From: Shinisaurus crocodilurus | Taxonomy: Eukaryota; Chordata; Lepidosauria; Squamata; Shinisauridae | DNA: 64,000 nucleotides | Reading direction: 5' to 3' | NCBI GenBank assembly: GCA_021292165.1 | Contig: CM037880.1 | Span: forward strand, 141,672,564 to 141,736,563 | Shown: one piece after another, positions 22,534 to 33,668 of the stretch | Layout: each line of letters opens with the position of its first letter | Position numbering within the stretch: the first letter of the stretch is position 1 | The notes under the pieces: generated by a model | Seen by the model: only the letters and a program-made list of their open reading frames with translations | What the model was told of the DNA's origin: nothing | The model's database searches: none | Translations under genes and position numbers: made by a program

Positions 22534-22563
<30 letters not shown>
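22534..22563. repeat. (CA)n microsatellite
   Basis: About 15 units. Confidence 0.95.
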
Positions 22564-22565
<2 letters not shown>

Positions 22566-22689
22566 AAGAAAGAAGCAGAGACTGACCCACTGCCTCATTC
22601 AGACACAGCCGCAAACGGACACACATACATACACAGCCAGTCCTGGCCCAGGACATTTTGCTGCCTGAAGAGGACTGGCAAATGCCTCG

Positions 22690-22990
22690 CATTTCTCACT
22701 GGATGATCTGGGCCAGTCACTACCCTCTCAACCTAACCTAACCTCACAGGATTGTTGTTGAGGGTAAAAATGGAGAGATCATTTGTTCCTGGAGGAAAGG
22801 CAAAACAATATGAGAGCCAGTGTAGTGGTAAGAGACCTGGGTGCTAGTCCCCACCTGTTGCTGTGTTTTTAATGTGTTTGAATGTATTAGTTTACTGTTT
22901 TTATCAAGTTTATTTGTGATTGTAAGCCACTTTGAGTGCCAATTTTCTTTGTACCCCTTGAGTGCAGGGTACAAATCAAATCAATAAATA
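22690..22990 (+). mobile_element. MIR-like SINE and L2-like tail fragments
   Basis: CTCACTGGATGATCTGGGCC and CTCACAGGATTGTTGTTGAG (SINE core), a second SINE head at 22808-22850 (GAGAGCCAGTGTAGTGG), and a LINE tail TTGTAAGCCACTTTGAGTGC...AAATAAATAAAA. Confidence 0.65.
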
Positions 22991-23904
22991 AAACCCAGCC
23001 CATTAGCAGACTGGATAACTCTGGACTACACTGTAGTACAGCCTAAATTACATGTTAAATTCAGGATTACCAAGTATAGATCCTAATTACTAAAAACACT
23101 AATGATCTTGTTCTTTCTCACAGTGTAGAACAGAATGATTTTGTTCTAGAATTCCTGTTACAGAATTCTTTTCTACATGGTTATCACATTTAAAAGATCT
23201 TGAAGAATGATGCACAGACAGAGCATGGCTTGGATGTAAAGCCCTAACAGTTGACCTGAGTGCTGCATTGTGTTGCTCTCAAACTAACGGAGTATGAGCC
23301 AAGGTTTGACAAATTATCAGCATGCATGCGTAGCAAAAATCACATTAATTGTGCAAAAGCATGCCCAATGCATGACCTAATGCAGTGTTTGCAGTCCAAG
23401 ACATAAAGTGTTTAAAATGTGTTAAGCACGTTTAGTTTTCTTGTTTATCTTGCTCATCCTAGTACAGGTGACTTTACTTTTACTAATCCGACACCTGTAG
23501 AAGCATGGAAAGGACCCGGGGTAAAGCTTGCCCCATACAATTTCAATCATATACAAGTTGAGATCCCTTATCCAAAATACATGTGCCTAATTATTTTAAA
23601 AGTTTGTATACATTCCCTTCAGGCTATGTGTACAATGTAGTACTATAATAATTTTGAGTTGATTTTTTTTTCAACAAAAAACTGTTTGTATAATTGAAAG
23701 CTCTGTTATTGTGTTTTTCTTTTAAGACAAAAGATGTTAATTAGTTTGGACAACTGTATGAGTTGTTTTTCTAAAACTAAAACCTTGGTATTCAGGTTTA
23801 ATTGCAGTGTTGGCACTTTGAAATAAATAAGTTGGTTTTGTGTTGCAGTTTGGGCACTTGGCTCAAAAGGTTCGCCATCACTGTTCTATCTGTTCCTGTC
23901 TCTC

Positions 23905-24301
23905 TGTCTCTCACACTAGAACTGATGGTCATTCAGTGAAGTTAAATGGTGGGAAATTCAAAACAGGCAAAAGGAAGTACTTCTTTACACAGCGCATAGT
24001 TCAACTATGGAATTTACCACAAGATGTAGTGATGCCCACCAACTCGGATGGCTTTAAAAGGGGATTGAACAAATTCATGGAGGATAAAACTGTCAATGGC
24101 TATTCATCATGATGGCTGTATATACGTAACCTCCAGTATCTGAGGAAGTATAGCTCTTTATGCCAGTTGTTGAGGAACATGAGCAGGAGGCTGCCTATTA
24201 TGCTCCTGTCCTGCTTTGGGGCTTCCCAAAAGCATCTGGTTGGCCACAAAGAAGTACTTTGGTCTGATCCAGCAGGGCTGCTCTTACGTTCCTATATAAA
24301 A
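23905..24301 (+). pseudogene. CR1 LINE ORF2 C-terminus and 3' UTR
   Basis: Reads GHSVKLNGGKFKTGKRKYFF, TQRIVQLWNLPQDVVMPTNS, then FKRGLNKFMEDKTVNGYSS and stop, the CR1 C-terminus. The UTR ends TCTGATCCAGCAGGGCTGCT then CTTACGTTC, a CR1 tail. One of the better preserved ORF ends in the window (open 23840-24112). Confidence 0.88.
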
Positions 24302-26872
24302 AGCTATATTCTTATGAAATATTCTAGAGTTCCTTTTGAGCTCATGTGTTGTAATCAACCATCTCCATGGGTCCTTTTATTTTCTTTAAAGCACTTCTGG
24401 CTAGCACATGTGTTAAAAGTTCTGTAGTCCCAAATTTCAGCAGCCGTACCTATGTCAACAGGCCTGAGGAATGTACAGCAGACTCTCCACTAATTGTCTG
24501 AGCTGTTTAGTCAGCCTTTGGATAAGCTTGGAAGCTCTGCTGCAAAATGGTGGATCTTTTGGAACCTGTTCCAGTTGAAGTTTGCATTGGAGTTGAATCC
24601 TTGCAGTTCTCAGCCTGACTTTATGAGACATTCCTTTTTCTTTTCTTTTTTTCCTTTTCACAAAAACCAATAAATGTCATGTCTTCTCTTCCTTTCAAAG
24701 GCAGCCTGATATGTTTAGGATGAGTCATGTGTGTGTCCGTCCCATTTTGTGGGGAGTAACAGATAAGAAGGGAGGTTCTTAGCCTTTCGCTTTTGAAGCA
24801 AATTGATAAACCACCTGCAGTGCTCCTTTTAAAGCAGATGTTTCAGCCAGCTGTGTAAGAGCATTAGCAAGACTGGCGGCTAGCCATAGACTCCCCCACC
24901 ATCCCTTTCTAACTATCAAAGGACTCTGATTTGAAGGGGGAACTAGCACCTCTAGTTTTAAGAGGAAAAAGTAATACACAGTTCAACTTGGTAACTGGTT
25001 AAATTCATGTTATTCATACATGGCTGCCTCACTTAACATCCACTAGGTATTTGAACTTCAGAATAATATATTCTGTAGTAAGAAAATACAGGTGTACACT
25101 TTTGAGTATTAGTGTGAACAAATGGCAATGTGCGTGAGCTTTAACTGTTGGTGGCTGTTGTACTTAAATTACTGTTCCAGAATTGTGGATAAACCTTGTC
25201 TTAAGTACCAAAATGCCTCATAACGAGTAAATGGAGCTAATTATCTTTCAAAATCCTTTTGGGTTTTAAAAGATTTTGATAAGGGCTTTGAGGATCTTGG
25301 TTCTTGGCTGTAACATTCGCATTTGACTGTTTCATACAGACTTGCTAGGAGCAGATTCAAATGCTCAGAAAAGGTACCTGGTACTGCCCCCCATGTGACA
25401 ATAGTACCATTTGAAATGAATATAGGGGATTGCATGTTTGAATGCATCCCATCTTAATATCTTCCTGTATGTATAATGCTAGCACATCCTAAGACCTTTC
25501 TGCAGTGAAGAATGTGGGGTGCATTGAAACATGCAATCTCTCCTATGCTTGGGGTACAGCCCAAATGAACGCTGCACACAGTTGGGCCTGCCAGTGTGGG
25601 TTCCCTGCCTAGCACTTCCCTGGCTTCTCTCCTTTCTCCACCTCCTCCAGTCACCCCAGAGTCCGCAAACCTTTAAAATATGTCGTGGAAGGGCCGTGTG
25701 CATGCTGTCTTCCTCTTCCTTTCTTGCAGAGACTCAGTTGCTGGCTAGGGGGAGCGTCCTGAGCGTGTGCGCGATATCTGCTCATGCTCAGAACATTCCC
25801 CCAGCAAATACTGTGTGTGTGTCTGTGTGTGCGTGCGTGCGTGCATGTTGCTGTTGTTGCTTTTTAAAGGCAAGGGCGCGGACGAGGGGAATGACTTTCA
25901 GGCAGGGGCGACCTGTTGCTCGCTCTCCCAAAAGCCACAATTTCACAATAGCACTTCTTCGCTGGAAGCTAAGGAATTAACAGCAGAGTCATGTAATCCC
26001 TTTCTTATCAGGCAGGGCACCTGGAGAGCCAATGACTGATCAGTCTTAGCGTGTGGGATTCAGAGAGAGGCAGCAACAGTCATCACAGCTTTGACTGGAC
26101 TTTCCCTCGTCTTTTCCACGCACAGGAACAAGTGCGAGTCATAGAGATGAGAGAAGCCAGCTGGATCAGATACGGGAGAAGTTTGATTTACAATTGTGGC
26201 CCCGGTTCAGATTGTTACCATGGCGATCTGGGGGGTTATACCGTCTCTCTCTGCCCCCATTTTCCGTGCCGAAATTGCACCCCCAAGGGGGGCTTTTAAA
26301 AGACAAAACAATGCTTCCAGTGAAGGCTTTATTCCAATGAAGGCTTTTTGTCGTTTCTAACCTCCCCACACAATGAGATGGGGATGGAATTTGGCACAAA
26401 ACCTGTGCCTTCCCAGAGCACCAAGTTGGGGCCGCACAACAGCAAGTAAGACCAAATTATTACTTTAGTGTACACATATGCGTCCCCTGTTCAGATCAGC
26501 ACTATGGCCCTCCAAGAGGGTGGGGTTTAAAAAAAGAGAGAGAGAAAGCCTACAGTGAAGTAAATGTTTAGTTTGGCCCTAAGAGAGGAAATCAAGGAGA
26601 GCAAGTGAGAGAACGAGAAACTGCTCAGAAATTGCAGGTGATATATCCTGTTAATTTCCACCTCCCAACATAAGTAATGACTATTTGAATCATTTACATT
26701 TTTGGAAAGTGATGTCCTTGACCAATTTACATTCAGTTGGTGTTAATGAAGCGTAGAATTTTAACTTTATTCAAACCCCTTTTGACATCGACATTTTTTA
26801 GAATGAGTGCTATATTTGTTCTAAATTAAACAAATTAAAACTGTCAATATTAAAATACAGTAAATGATGGGC
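24302..26872. other. Long apparently unique stretch
   Basis: No recognised repeat except (GT)n-(GC)-rich 25809-25849. CpG is locally raised near 25730-25935 and 26040-26290. An open frame at 26051-26299 follows an acceptor-like TTTTCCACGCACAG at 26110-26123 but has no known domain. Confidence 0.45.
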
Positions 26873-26905
26873 GATTCATAAATATAATAAATAAATAAAT
26901 GTTTG
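26873..26905 (+). mobile_element. L2-like tail fragment
   Basis: GATGGGCGATTCATAAATAT then AATAAATAAATAAATG equals the LINE tail at 35391-35420. Confidence 0.6.
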
Positions 26906-27185
26906 AAAATATCTCTTGAAGTGCAAATCACTTATATTTAAACAGAGAACACATCTAACTGGAGGTAATTAGGGAGCAATCTGGCATCTTATCCTTTGCT
27001 TGTACTAAAGATATAATGTTTGCAAAGTTTGTGACAATAGTGTCCTTCTCCTTCCCTCTGGAATCCACTTTAAAAGTGGATGTTTTAAAATTGATTTGTG
27101 TGTGTGTGTAAATATTTGTTTTGTTTCTTGATTGCACATTGTTATGTTCATTTGATTGTGTGTACTTTTTAAAAAGCACTTGTGT

Positions 27186-27245
27186 GTGCTGTTAGTCTTT
27201 AAGGTGCCACAAAACTCTTGTTGTTTTTGCTGCTGATAAAGTTTA
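27186..27245. repeat. Reptile interspersed repeat fragment
   Basis: 'GTTAGTCTTTAAGGTGCCAC' followed by AAAACTCTTGTTGTTTTTGC is a string I associate with sauropsid interspersed repeats. The family is not assigned. Confidence 0.4.
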
Positions 27246-27538
27246 TTTGAGTTGATGTTCAGGCAGAAGATGGAGGGGGGGGTGAGGAGCAAAAGGATGT
27301 TTTCCAAATTTTTTAATATGAGTTGTAAGAGTTGGTGTCAGTCTTCAGGCTCCCTTCTCAGGGCCTCTATAAAATAAATTTCCAAGTGGGGTACTGAATG
27401 CATCTTGTTTCTAGTGAACGTGCATTTAAATGAGCCCACACAGTAATGCAATGCACAGATGACCATTTTACATGCTAGGGAGGCTTATTATGAATGTATG
27501 TAATACAACTAGGTATGTTTTTCTAATATAGAATTATT

Positions 27539-27668
27539 TACTTTTATTTATTATATTTTTGTTTTGCCTTTCTTTTGGGAACTGAAGATCTCACCATTTT
27601 TACCCTTACAAAATCCTGTGAGGTAGGTTCGGCTTAGAAGTAGTGACTGGCCCAAATAATCAGTGAGA
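27539..27668 (-). mobile_element. MIR/CORE-like SINE, 3' part
   Basis: Minus strand: TTCTCACTGATTATTTGGGC, CTCACAGGATTTTGTAAGGG, then tail and AATAAATAAAAG. Head missing. Confidence 0.7.
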
Positions 27669-27673
27669 AATAT

Positions 27674-27829
27674 GCCCCAGGCCTGGCTCAGCTTGTCTGA
27701 GCGTGGAAAGCTAAGCAGGGTCGGGCCTGGTTGTTACTTGGATGGAAGACCCCTCCTCTAGTTTACTGCATTGAGCAGGGGGTTGGACTCGATAGCCTAG
27801 TAGGCTCCTTCCAACTCTATGATCTATGA
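27674..27829 (+). mobile_element. 5S rRNA-derived SINE with CR1-like tail, copy 2
   Basis: Plus strand: GGCCTGGCTCAGCTTGTCTG, then the 5S-like GGAAAGCTAAGCAGGGTCGG and CCTGGTTGTTACTTGGATGG, linker CATTGAGCAGGGGG, then TTGGACTCGATAGCC...CCTTCCAACTCTATGATCTATGA. About 60 nt align with 5S rRNA positions 37-95 at roughly 90% by eye. It sits next to a hAT-like end ('CAGGCAGCAAAATGTTG') as in copy 1. Confidence 0.88.
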
Positions 27830-27886
27830 AATGGGAGGCATTTGCTGGTCCTTCTCAGGCAGCAAAATGTTGTGGGCCAGCACTGG

Positions 27887-27887
<1 letters not shown>

Positions 27888-27929
<42 letters not shown>
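27888..27929. repeat. (GT)n microsatellite
   Basis: About 21 units; a shorter GT run follows at 27960-27970. Confidence 0.97.
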
Positions 27930-27930
<1 letters not shown>

Positions 27931-28839
27931 CTGTTGAGTCTAAATGAGTCAGTTTCTTGAGTGTGTGTGTGAGAGAGAGCACACTTCAATGTGTGTTTAT
28001 GTTTTCTGTGTCCATGTGCTGTAAGAGGGGAAGTTTGTGTTCAGTTCTCTACCATGGAAGAAATACTAGTCTTTTGCTTCCAGGAAAGCATGGAAGCTTA
28101 TTTCCACTAAAAGATGTAGTCAGAAATGTTTTTGCATTATTATTAAACATTGTTGACTCTGTGTGTGTATGCACAAATATTGTGTGTGAGTTCAGTATTG
28201 GGGACAGAGTAGGGGGTCACTACAGATGGCTAGCCCTGGGGCCTATCATGGCTTTGATCTGGCCCTGGCTACATGGCCCTGAGGATATCATCCTAGCTAG
28301 GATATCATCAATAGCAGTGGCAGCATCATGATTTTGTATGGTTATGTGACTTCTCCCCCCCCCCCCAACTTTGCACTCATGATCTTAAGGTCATTTGATT
28401 CTCTGTGGAATGGGAGTTGTTGCTAGAACAGGAGAATGTGGGCCCAAAGGAGTGCTTTTGTGTGATTTCGCCACCCCCTCGTTTGTATGTTCATATGCCT
28501 CAGTTTCCCATTTCTGTGGTATGGATTGCTGCCTGTTGGGGATTCAAAGACTGCTCCGCCTCTGCTTTTGCCCTTGGCTCCATCTCTGCTGACCTGCCCT
28601 GTGCTCTTAACACTCAGATTGGCCACCAACCTTGACTGGCTGCACATGTCCCTTATCCAAATTGTGTGAGCATCATTAATGTCTGATGTAGACTTCATGA
28701 AATGCATTTGTGTCCCTACCTCACTAAATATGCCCCTCTATCATGGGGCATATAGTGTTATCCAAAAGCTCCAACTGAATAGTAGGTTCCTCTTCCATCT
28801 TTCTTTGGTACAAGCATACACCATATTTATTTACATATT
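27930..28839. other. Unique sequence
   Basis: Contains C10 at 28357-28366 and a small hairpin TATGCCCC/GGGGCATA at 28729-28752. No gene or family recognised. Confidence 0.45.
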
Positions 28840-29155
28840 GACCCAATTCCTGGGTTAAACAATGTGTCTTGTGGTACGCGCTCATCACTTCCACTTTCAA
28901 TCAACAACCCAGGAACACCCGAACTCTGGGTTGCTTAGGGGTTCAACAACCCAGAGTTACCCAACAATCACCCATGGTTTGTTGTTGGGTTAAACTTTGT
29001 GTTGTCTGATCCCTAAATAACCCAGAGTTCCAGGTTCAGAGGTCATGATATCCCAGAAATGGGGCGTTCCTGCATTGTTGATTGAAAGCAGAAGTGACAA
29101 GCACACAGGAGGCAGTACATTCGCTTGCTGCTGCCCTGACAATTCCCGGGTTAAT
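28840..29155. mobile_element. AACCC-rich palindromic DNA element
   Basis: Starts CCTGGGTTAAACAATGTGTC, ends CCCGGGTTAAT. CAACCCAGAG, ACCCATGGTTTGTTG, GGGTTAAAC and their complements alternate inside. Termini and duplication not settled. Confidence 0.5.
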
Positions 29156-29158
29156 AGA

Positions 29159-29315
29159 TTTCATAGATCATAGAGTTGGAAGGAGCCTACAAGGCTATCG
29201 AGTCCAACCCCCTGCTCAATGCAGGAAACTAGAGGGGTCTCCCATCCAAGTAATAACCAGACCTGACCCTGCTTAGCTTTCCACACTCAGACAAGCTGAG
29301 CCAGCATAAGCCACT
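29159..29315 (-). mobile_element. 5S rRNA-derived SINE with CR1-like tail, copy 3
   Basis: Same structure as copy 1 on the minus strand; the 5S part reads AAGCTAAGCAGGGTCAGGTC. It follows directly on the AACCC element. Confidence 0.87.
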
Positions 29316-29972
29316 ACCCAGCAATTGTCTTTATGTGCAAATCAGTATTTCAGTACTCTATAAACAATATAATACAGAGCTCTTGGTATAAGCTAGTAGG
29401 CAATAGAACATCAGCTCATTCTGCACAGGTCACTTTGTCAAGATAAGGGATTAAAGGATACTTTTAAAAGCCAGCCTCTGTGGGGGTCGTTCAGTTTGGG
29501 ATTACAACCAGAAGGCATTCCACTTCCAGCAATGTAAACTACTCAACCCAGTTTTGAGCAAAAAATGTTTTGATTAGCCGGTAATCAACTTTAAAGAACA
29601 ACTTAATATGCATGTCCTTGTGGTCAACACACAGGTTGACATCCAGATAGGAGCACAGCAGTAGTGTTGAAACTGCTCGTGTGAAACTACTCGTTCTGTG
29701 AAAACTTCATGTGATGACCCGGAGAGGATTTGGTTCAAAAGCAAATGATACTTCATAAAACCTTACGTGTAATGTAGTGCTCTCTGCTGAAACGCTTTGG
29801 GAAAAGTTTCTCAAGAGTTGTCATAGCAAGCCTCCATAAATCAAGAAAAACTGTCTATCTACAGCCTGTGTACAGCTGTGATTTAAAAAAAAATCTGAAC
29901 AAACTTTTTTTTTTTTAAATGGGAGGAACGGACAGGGAATTATTTTAGTTAAAACAAAATAAACTGTTGTAT
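29316..29972. other. Unique sequence
   Basis: Nothing recognised; T- and A-runs near 29882-29918. Confidence 0.45.
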
Positions 29973-29980
29973 GAGTAAAC

Positions 29981-30279
29981 CAGGGGCGGGCAGAAAGTAG
30001 ATCGGGATCTACTGGTAGATCCCTGGATATTTTGAAGTAGATCAGCAAGGGTTTCTAACTCCCAATTGTTTAACATTAGCAACAACAAAATGACTTTTCC
30101 CACCTAAATTAGATTATTGAAAGGAAGAAAGGATAACCAGGAGTGCATTTTGCAAAGGTACCCTGTTCTTTTAAGTGTATGTCTTTTGCACCTGGCTTTC
30201 TCTGGTTGGTGGATCTTGGGGTTCTAGAAAAAAGAAAGTACCCGGTAGATCTGACAAGCCTGAAGTTTTCCCATCTCTA
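29981..30279. mobile_element. hAT element with GTAGATC termini
   Basis: Ends CAGGGGCGGGCAGAAAGTAG... and ...GATCTGACAAGCCTGAAGTT TTCCCATCTCTA. Flanks GAGTAAAC (29973-29980) and GAGTAAAT (30280-30287) match at 7 of 8. Confidence 0.8.
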
Positions 30280-30287
30280 GAGTAAAT

Positions 30288-30604
30288 GGATGCAAATCTG
30301 CTTCTTGCAGTGCTCTAACTTGAAGTCGTCATAATAAAGAATATATTGTGCTATAAAAGTATTCTCAACACCTTTGCTTGCTTCTACACCGTTTCCTGGA
30401 CTTAAAAAAAAAAAAACCTGGATTGGATTGGATTCTTTCCCTCCTGCTTTTCTATACCTTTTCATGGCTGGGTGTACTTTGTCCCGAGCTCTTCTTAGCA
30501 AGATGTGCTATGAGCTCCCAATACCTGCAAAAGGGTTCACTGGCTATTTGAAGGATTACAAAGCTAAGAGTTTACACTTTTCAGATGGTTGACAGAGTCT
30601 TATT
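30288..30604. other. Unique sequence
   Basis: Nothing recognised. Confidence 0.45.
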
Positions 30605-31044
30605 TAGCTGCACTGGCTACCAGTTGCTTGCCGAGCCGAATTCAAGGTGTTGGTTTTGACCTTTAAAACCCTACACGGCTCTGGCCCTGTTTATCTCAAG
30701 GAGCACCTCCAGCAACATCAAGTAGGCTGCTCAACAAGATCTGCCACGGACAGCCTTCTCCTTATCCCATCAGCCAGGACTAGGAAGAGGGCCTTCTCTG
30801 TGGTGGCCCCCAAGTTATGGAACTCCCTCCCTAGTGACCTTCGCCATCCCCCCTCCGTGATGAGTTTCCACCGCGCATTAAAAACATGGTATTTCAGGCG
30901 GGAATATGGGGTGGATTAGGATTTTAAAAGAATTTTTAATACTGTTTTAATTGTCATGTTTTATTAATTGTACATCGCCCAGGGTGGCCGGGTGACCAGC
31001 CAGAAGGGGGATATACAAATATAATAAATAAATAAATAAATAAA
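30605..31044 (+). pseudogene. L2-like LINE 3' end, well preserved
   Basis: The ORF end reads LVLTFKTLHGSGPVYLKEHL, KRAFSVVAPKLWNSLPSDLR, then FHRALKTWYFRREYGVD and stop at 30917-30919. The 3' UTR carries TGTACATCGCCCAGGGTGGC and the (AAAT)n tail at 31021-31043. 5' truncated, as is usual for LINE insertions. The coding part is open from 30647, so the copy is young relative to others. Confidence 0.88.
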
Positions 31045-31316
31045 CTGCCATTGAAACATATGGGAAGGAATGTCTTGCCAGATTATTTTCCCCCTTCATT
31101 CCCCAGGTCAAGCACATGCTCGGTTACATTCCTTAAAAACAAAAAAATCAGGAGTGTGTCTGGTTGGCCATTTGCTTGTTAATAAAAGCACATTTGTTTT
31201 CAAATGTCTGTCTATGGTCACATTTGGCAGTCCCTTGAAAATCCCACAATCTTTTTATCTCTAACATAGCACTACCCACACTACTAAATCCGTACTCGAT
31301 TTTTAATCTATTTTCT
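31045..31316. other. Unique sequence
   Basis: Nothing recognised. Confidence 0.4.
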
Positions 31317-31690
31317 CAGGGCTGGCTCTAGGTTTGAGAGGGGCTTGGCAAAGTGCCCTCAGTGGGCTGCCTCCTCTGTGTCACTGGACCCATAAATATT
31401 TGCAAGGGGGGTTACCTTGTAACATGGCAGAGCGACAGGCTTTCTCCCCCACTCTCTTGACTGTGGGAAGTGGTAAAGCTACTATGAGCAGCATCCTCTC
31501 AGTGCCGGCCACTTTCTTTTTCCCGCAGTGCCCCAGATGTTGCATTATTCTGGGGGCATTGTGGAGAAAAACAAAATGGCAGCTGCCAGAACTCAGTGCT
31601 GTTGGGGAGTCTCCAGTAGGAAGGTATCAGCACAGTGGACTCTGCTGGGATGTGGGGTCCCCAGCAACTGTCAGAGGATACTGCATGCTG
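31317..31690. mobile_element. hAT-like fragment, CAGGGCTGGCTCTAGG end
   Basis: Left end resembles 4699 and 36440; body shared with 36440 (CAGTGCCC, GGGGCATTG, AATGG, CAGCTGC in order). No right end found before the LINE-like sequence at 31692. Confidence 0.55.
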
Positions 31691-31691
31691 A

Positions 31692-32055
31692 CCCGAGACC
31701 TGCCCGGTTGTTAGACTCTTCATCGGCTCTTCTCTACTGAGGTGGCAACTGGAGAGAGGACCCCTTCTCTGCTGGCACCCCACTTGTAAAACACTTTTTC
31801 AGAGATGTTTGCCTGATGCCTACTCTGTGTAGTTTTAGGAGCCAGTTTAATACGGTACCTCTATTTGCCTAGACTTTTAATGAACAGTGAGATTAACCTT
31901 TTTAATGCTGCTCTTGTCTTTTTATGCGCTGTGTTTACTGTGTTACTGATTGTATTTACTTTGTAACTATATTTTAATCCTGTTTCTGTGTGTTTTTCTT
32001 TGGAAGCCATGTTGAAAAAAAATACATTAAAAGGCAGGATATAAATGTTATATGT
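31692..32055 (+). mobile_element. L2-like 3' region; donor of the copy at 32575
   Basis: Contains GGACCCCTTCTCTGCTGGCA (degenerate RRGPFSAGTP), GATGCCTACTCTGTGTAG, then an AT-rich UTR and a tail 'TACATTAAAAGGCAGGATAT'. Bases 31692-31879 are nearly repeated in inverted orientation at 32575-32733. Confidence 0.6.
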
Positions 32056-32417
32056 AAAGGGAGACCGCCCTTTTGAGGTCCCAAGTGTGGTCTGCATTGT
32101 CCCTTCCACATTCCACAGAAACTTTTAAACCTAATTCAGAATTAGAAACCAGATGCCCTTAAGGGTAGAGCAGCTGACCACCTCGGTTGCATACCACAGC
32201 ATCAGTTTGCTTCCTACCCCTTCCCCATACACTAGAAACTGGATGTTACAGAGCAGGTCAAATATAGGTAAATCTGCCAACTGTTCTGACCAATAAATGT
32301 GTTCAGTTAAATAACCAGTATTAAGGACAGTAAACTCCAGATTCTTCTTATATATATATTAATCCAGGATTGCTAATTCTAAATACAGAAGAGTTGTGAT
32401 GGTAATTCAAGTGCAAT

Positions 32418-32460
<43 letters not shown>

Positions 32461-32561
32461 AATGGTTGTGGCACCTGGATATGTATTAGGTAGGGAATTT
32501 GGCTGTCCAACACAAATCTGAGTTTGGCACCCCTGTTATCTTCTGGATAATTGAGGACTTC
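32056..32561. other. Mostly unique sequence with a microsatellite
   Basis: (GT)n of about 18 units at 32421-32457. Nothing else recognised. Confidence 0.5.
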
Positions 32562-32746
32562 TTTATGGGTGGCATAAAAAGTCTAGGCAAATAGAAGTAT
32601 TAAACTGGCTCCTAAAACTACACAGAGTAGGCATCAGGCAAACATCTCTGAAAAAGTGTTTTACAAGTGGGGTGCCAGCAGAGAAGGGGCCCTCTCTCCA
32701 GTTGAAGAGTCTAACAACTGGGCAGGTCTCGGGTTTATGGGTGGCA
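32562..32746 (-). repeat. Inverted copy of 31692-31879 between 13-bp direct repeats
   Basis: TTTATGGGTGGCA occurs at 32562-32574 and 32734-32746. The 159 bp between them are the reverse complement of 31692-31879 with two substitutions, one 24-25 bp gap (donor 31722-31746) and one 5-6 bp gap (donor GGTAC near 31854). No poly(A) is present at either end. Confidence 0.85.
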
Positions 32747-33552
32747 GACTCTGCCTCTTTAAGAAAAGAAGGGAAGGGAAAGGAAAGTAGCATGACAAAT
32801 TCAGCAAGTTGCTAATCCAGTTGAATTTCTACCATCATGCATTCATTAAACATAGCCTTTATCTTCAGGGAGAAAGGTAGCAACTCTAGCCTTCTCTCTT
32901 TCCTTCCCATCCCTGCCTCCCCACCTGGAGAAAATATTTAGAGAGGAAACTGGAAGGAACTGAGTAAAACCCTGCAATTTTTGTGTACTCCAAATGGTGA
33001 AGTCTTCAAATTGCTGGGTGATTTTGATGTGGAATTGTGTTCTGTGTCTGAAAAGGTCTCTGCAGGCTCCCCAACTGCTACTTTCAGTCAGGCCCCATTG
33101 CACCAATGTGTAGCCATTTTCAGCCCATTGGACTCTGTGAAAACGAGCTGCTACTGCCACTGAGCTAGAAATTGCTGCTTCATGAGAAATGCCTTTTCTC
33201 ACTGTGCGACTGAAAAGAAATGAGGTCTTGTACAACAGCTCCATGTTCAGTAACCCTTGTATGGCACTTCAGCTTTAGAGACTTTATCACAAAGAAGAAA
33301 CAAACAAATTAAGCTATGATTTTATAAAAGTACAATAGTTGTCGGTTAGGTTTATTTCTCCTCCCTCTTCCCAATGAAGGCTACAGGTCTTTAACCAGCT
33401 GCATGACACACATTCACGAAGTGTCACTGTGTCCTGTTGCCATGGACAGCTGCAGCTGTTCAATTTATGCCTATCATGCGGCTTGTTAAAGGAGCCAAGC
33501 CTCCATCGGAAAGGAGTAACCCTACTTGTGGTAATACCTCTCAACCCTTGGG
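32747..33552. other. Unique sequence
   Basis: Nothing recognised; a 132-codon minus-strand frame at 32846-33244 has no domain. Confidence 0.45.
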
Positions 33553-33668
33553 AGCCGTCAAGGTGTAGTGGTTAGAGTACCAGACTGTCTTAGTATTAAT
33601 CTTTGTAAGCCACTCTGGGAGCCGTTTTTGGCTGAAGAGTGGGCTAAAAATGCTGTAAATAAATAAAT
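33553..33668 (+). mobile_element. Short SINE: tRNA-like head joined to LINE-like tail
   Basis: GTCAAGGTGTAGTGGTTAGA (A-box-like head) followed soon by TTTGTAAGCCACTCTGGGAG and GGCTAAAAATGCTGTAAATA AATAAATAG. The core is missing. Confidence 0.7.

Larger units (their letters stand above)
22083..23883. mobile_element. hAT element of 1.8 kb with nested fragments
   Basis: Left end CAGTGAAGGCGAGCCTATGG, right end AAAAGGTTCGCCATCACTG, inverted. Flanks ATCTATCT (22075-22082) and TTCTATCT (23884-23891) match at 7 of 8. The left third is GC-rich with a tandem duplication; the right part is AT-rich without recognisable transposase. SINE and LINE fragments lie at 22690-22990. Confidence 0.8.

Noticed and set aside
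21952..22668. 238-codon plus-strand ORF
   Set aside because: Spans a mariner MITE end, the GC-rich tandem repeat of a hAT and a (CA)n tract; no homology seen.
27674..27829. 5S rRNA gene
   Set aside because: Only about positions 37-95 of 5S are present, the 5' third is unrelated, and a CR1-like tail follows. It is a SINE, and three sibling copies confirm it.
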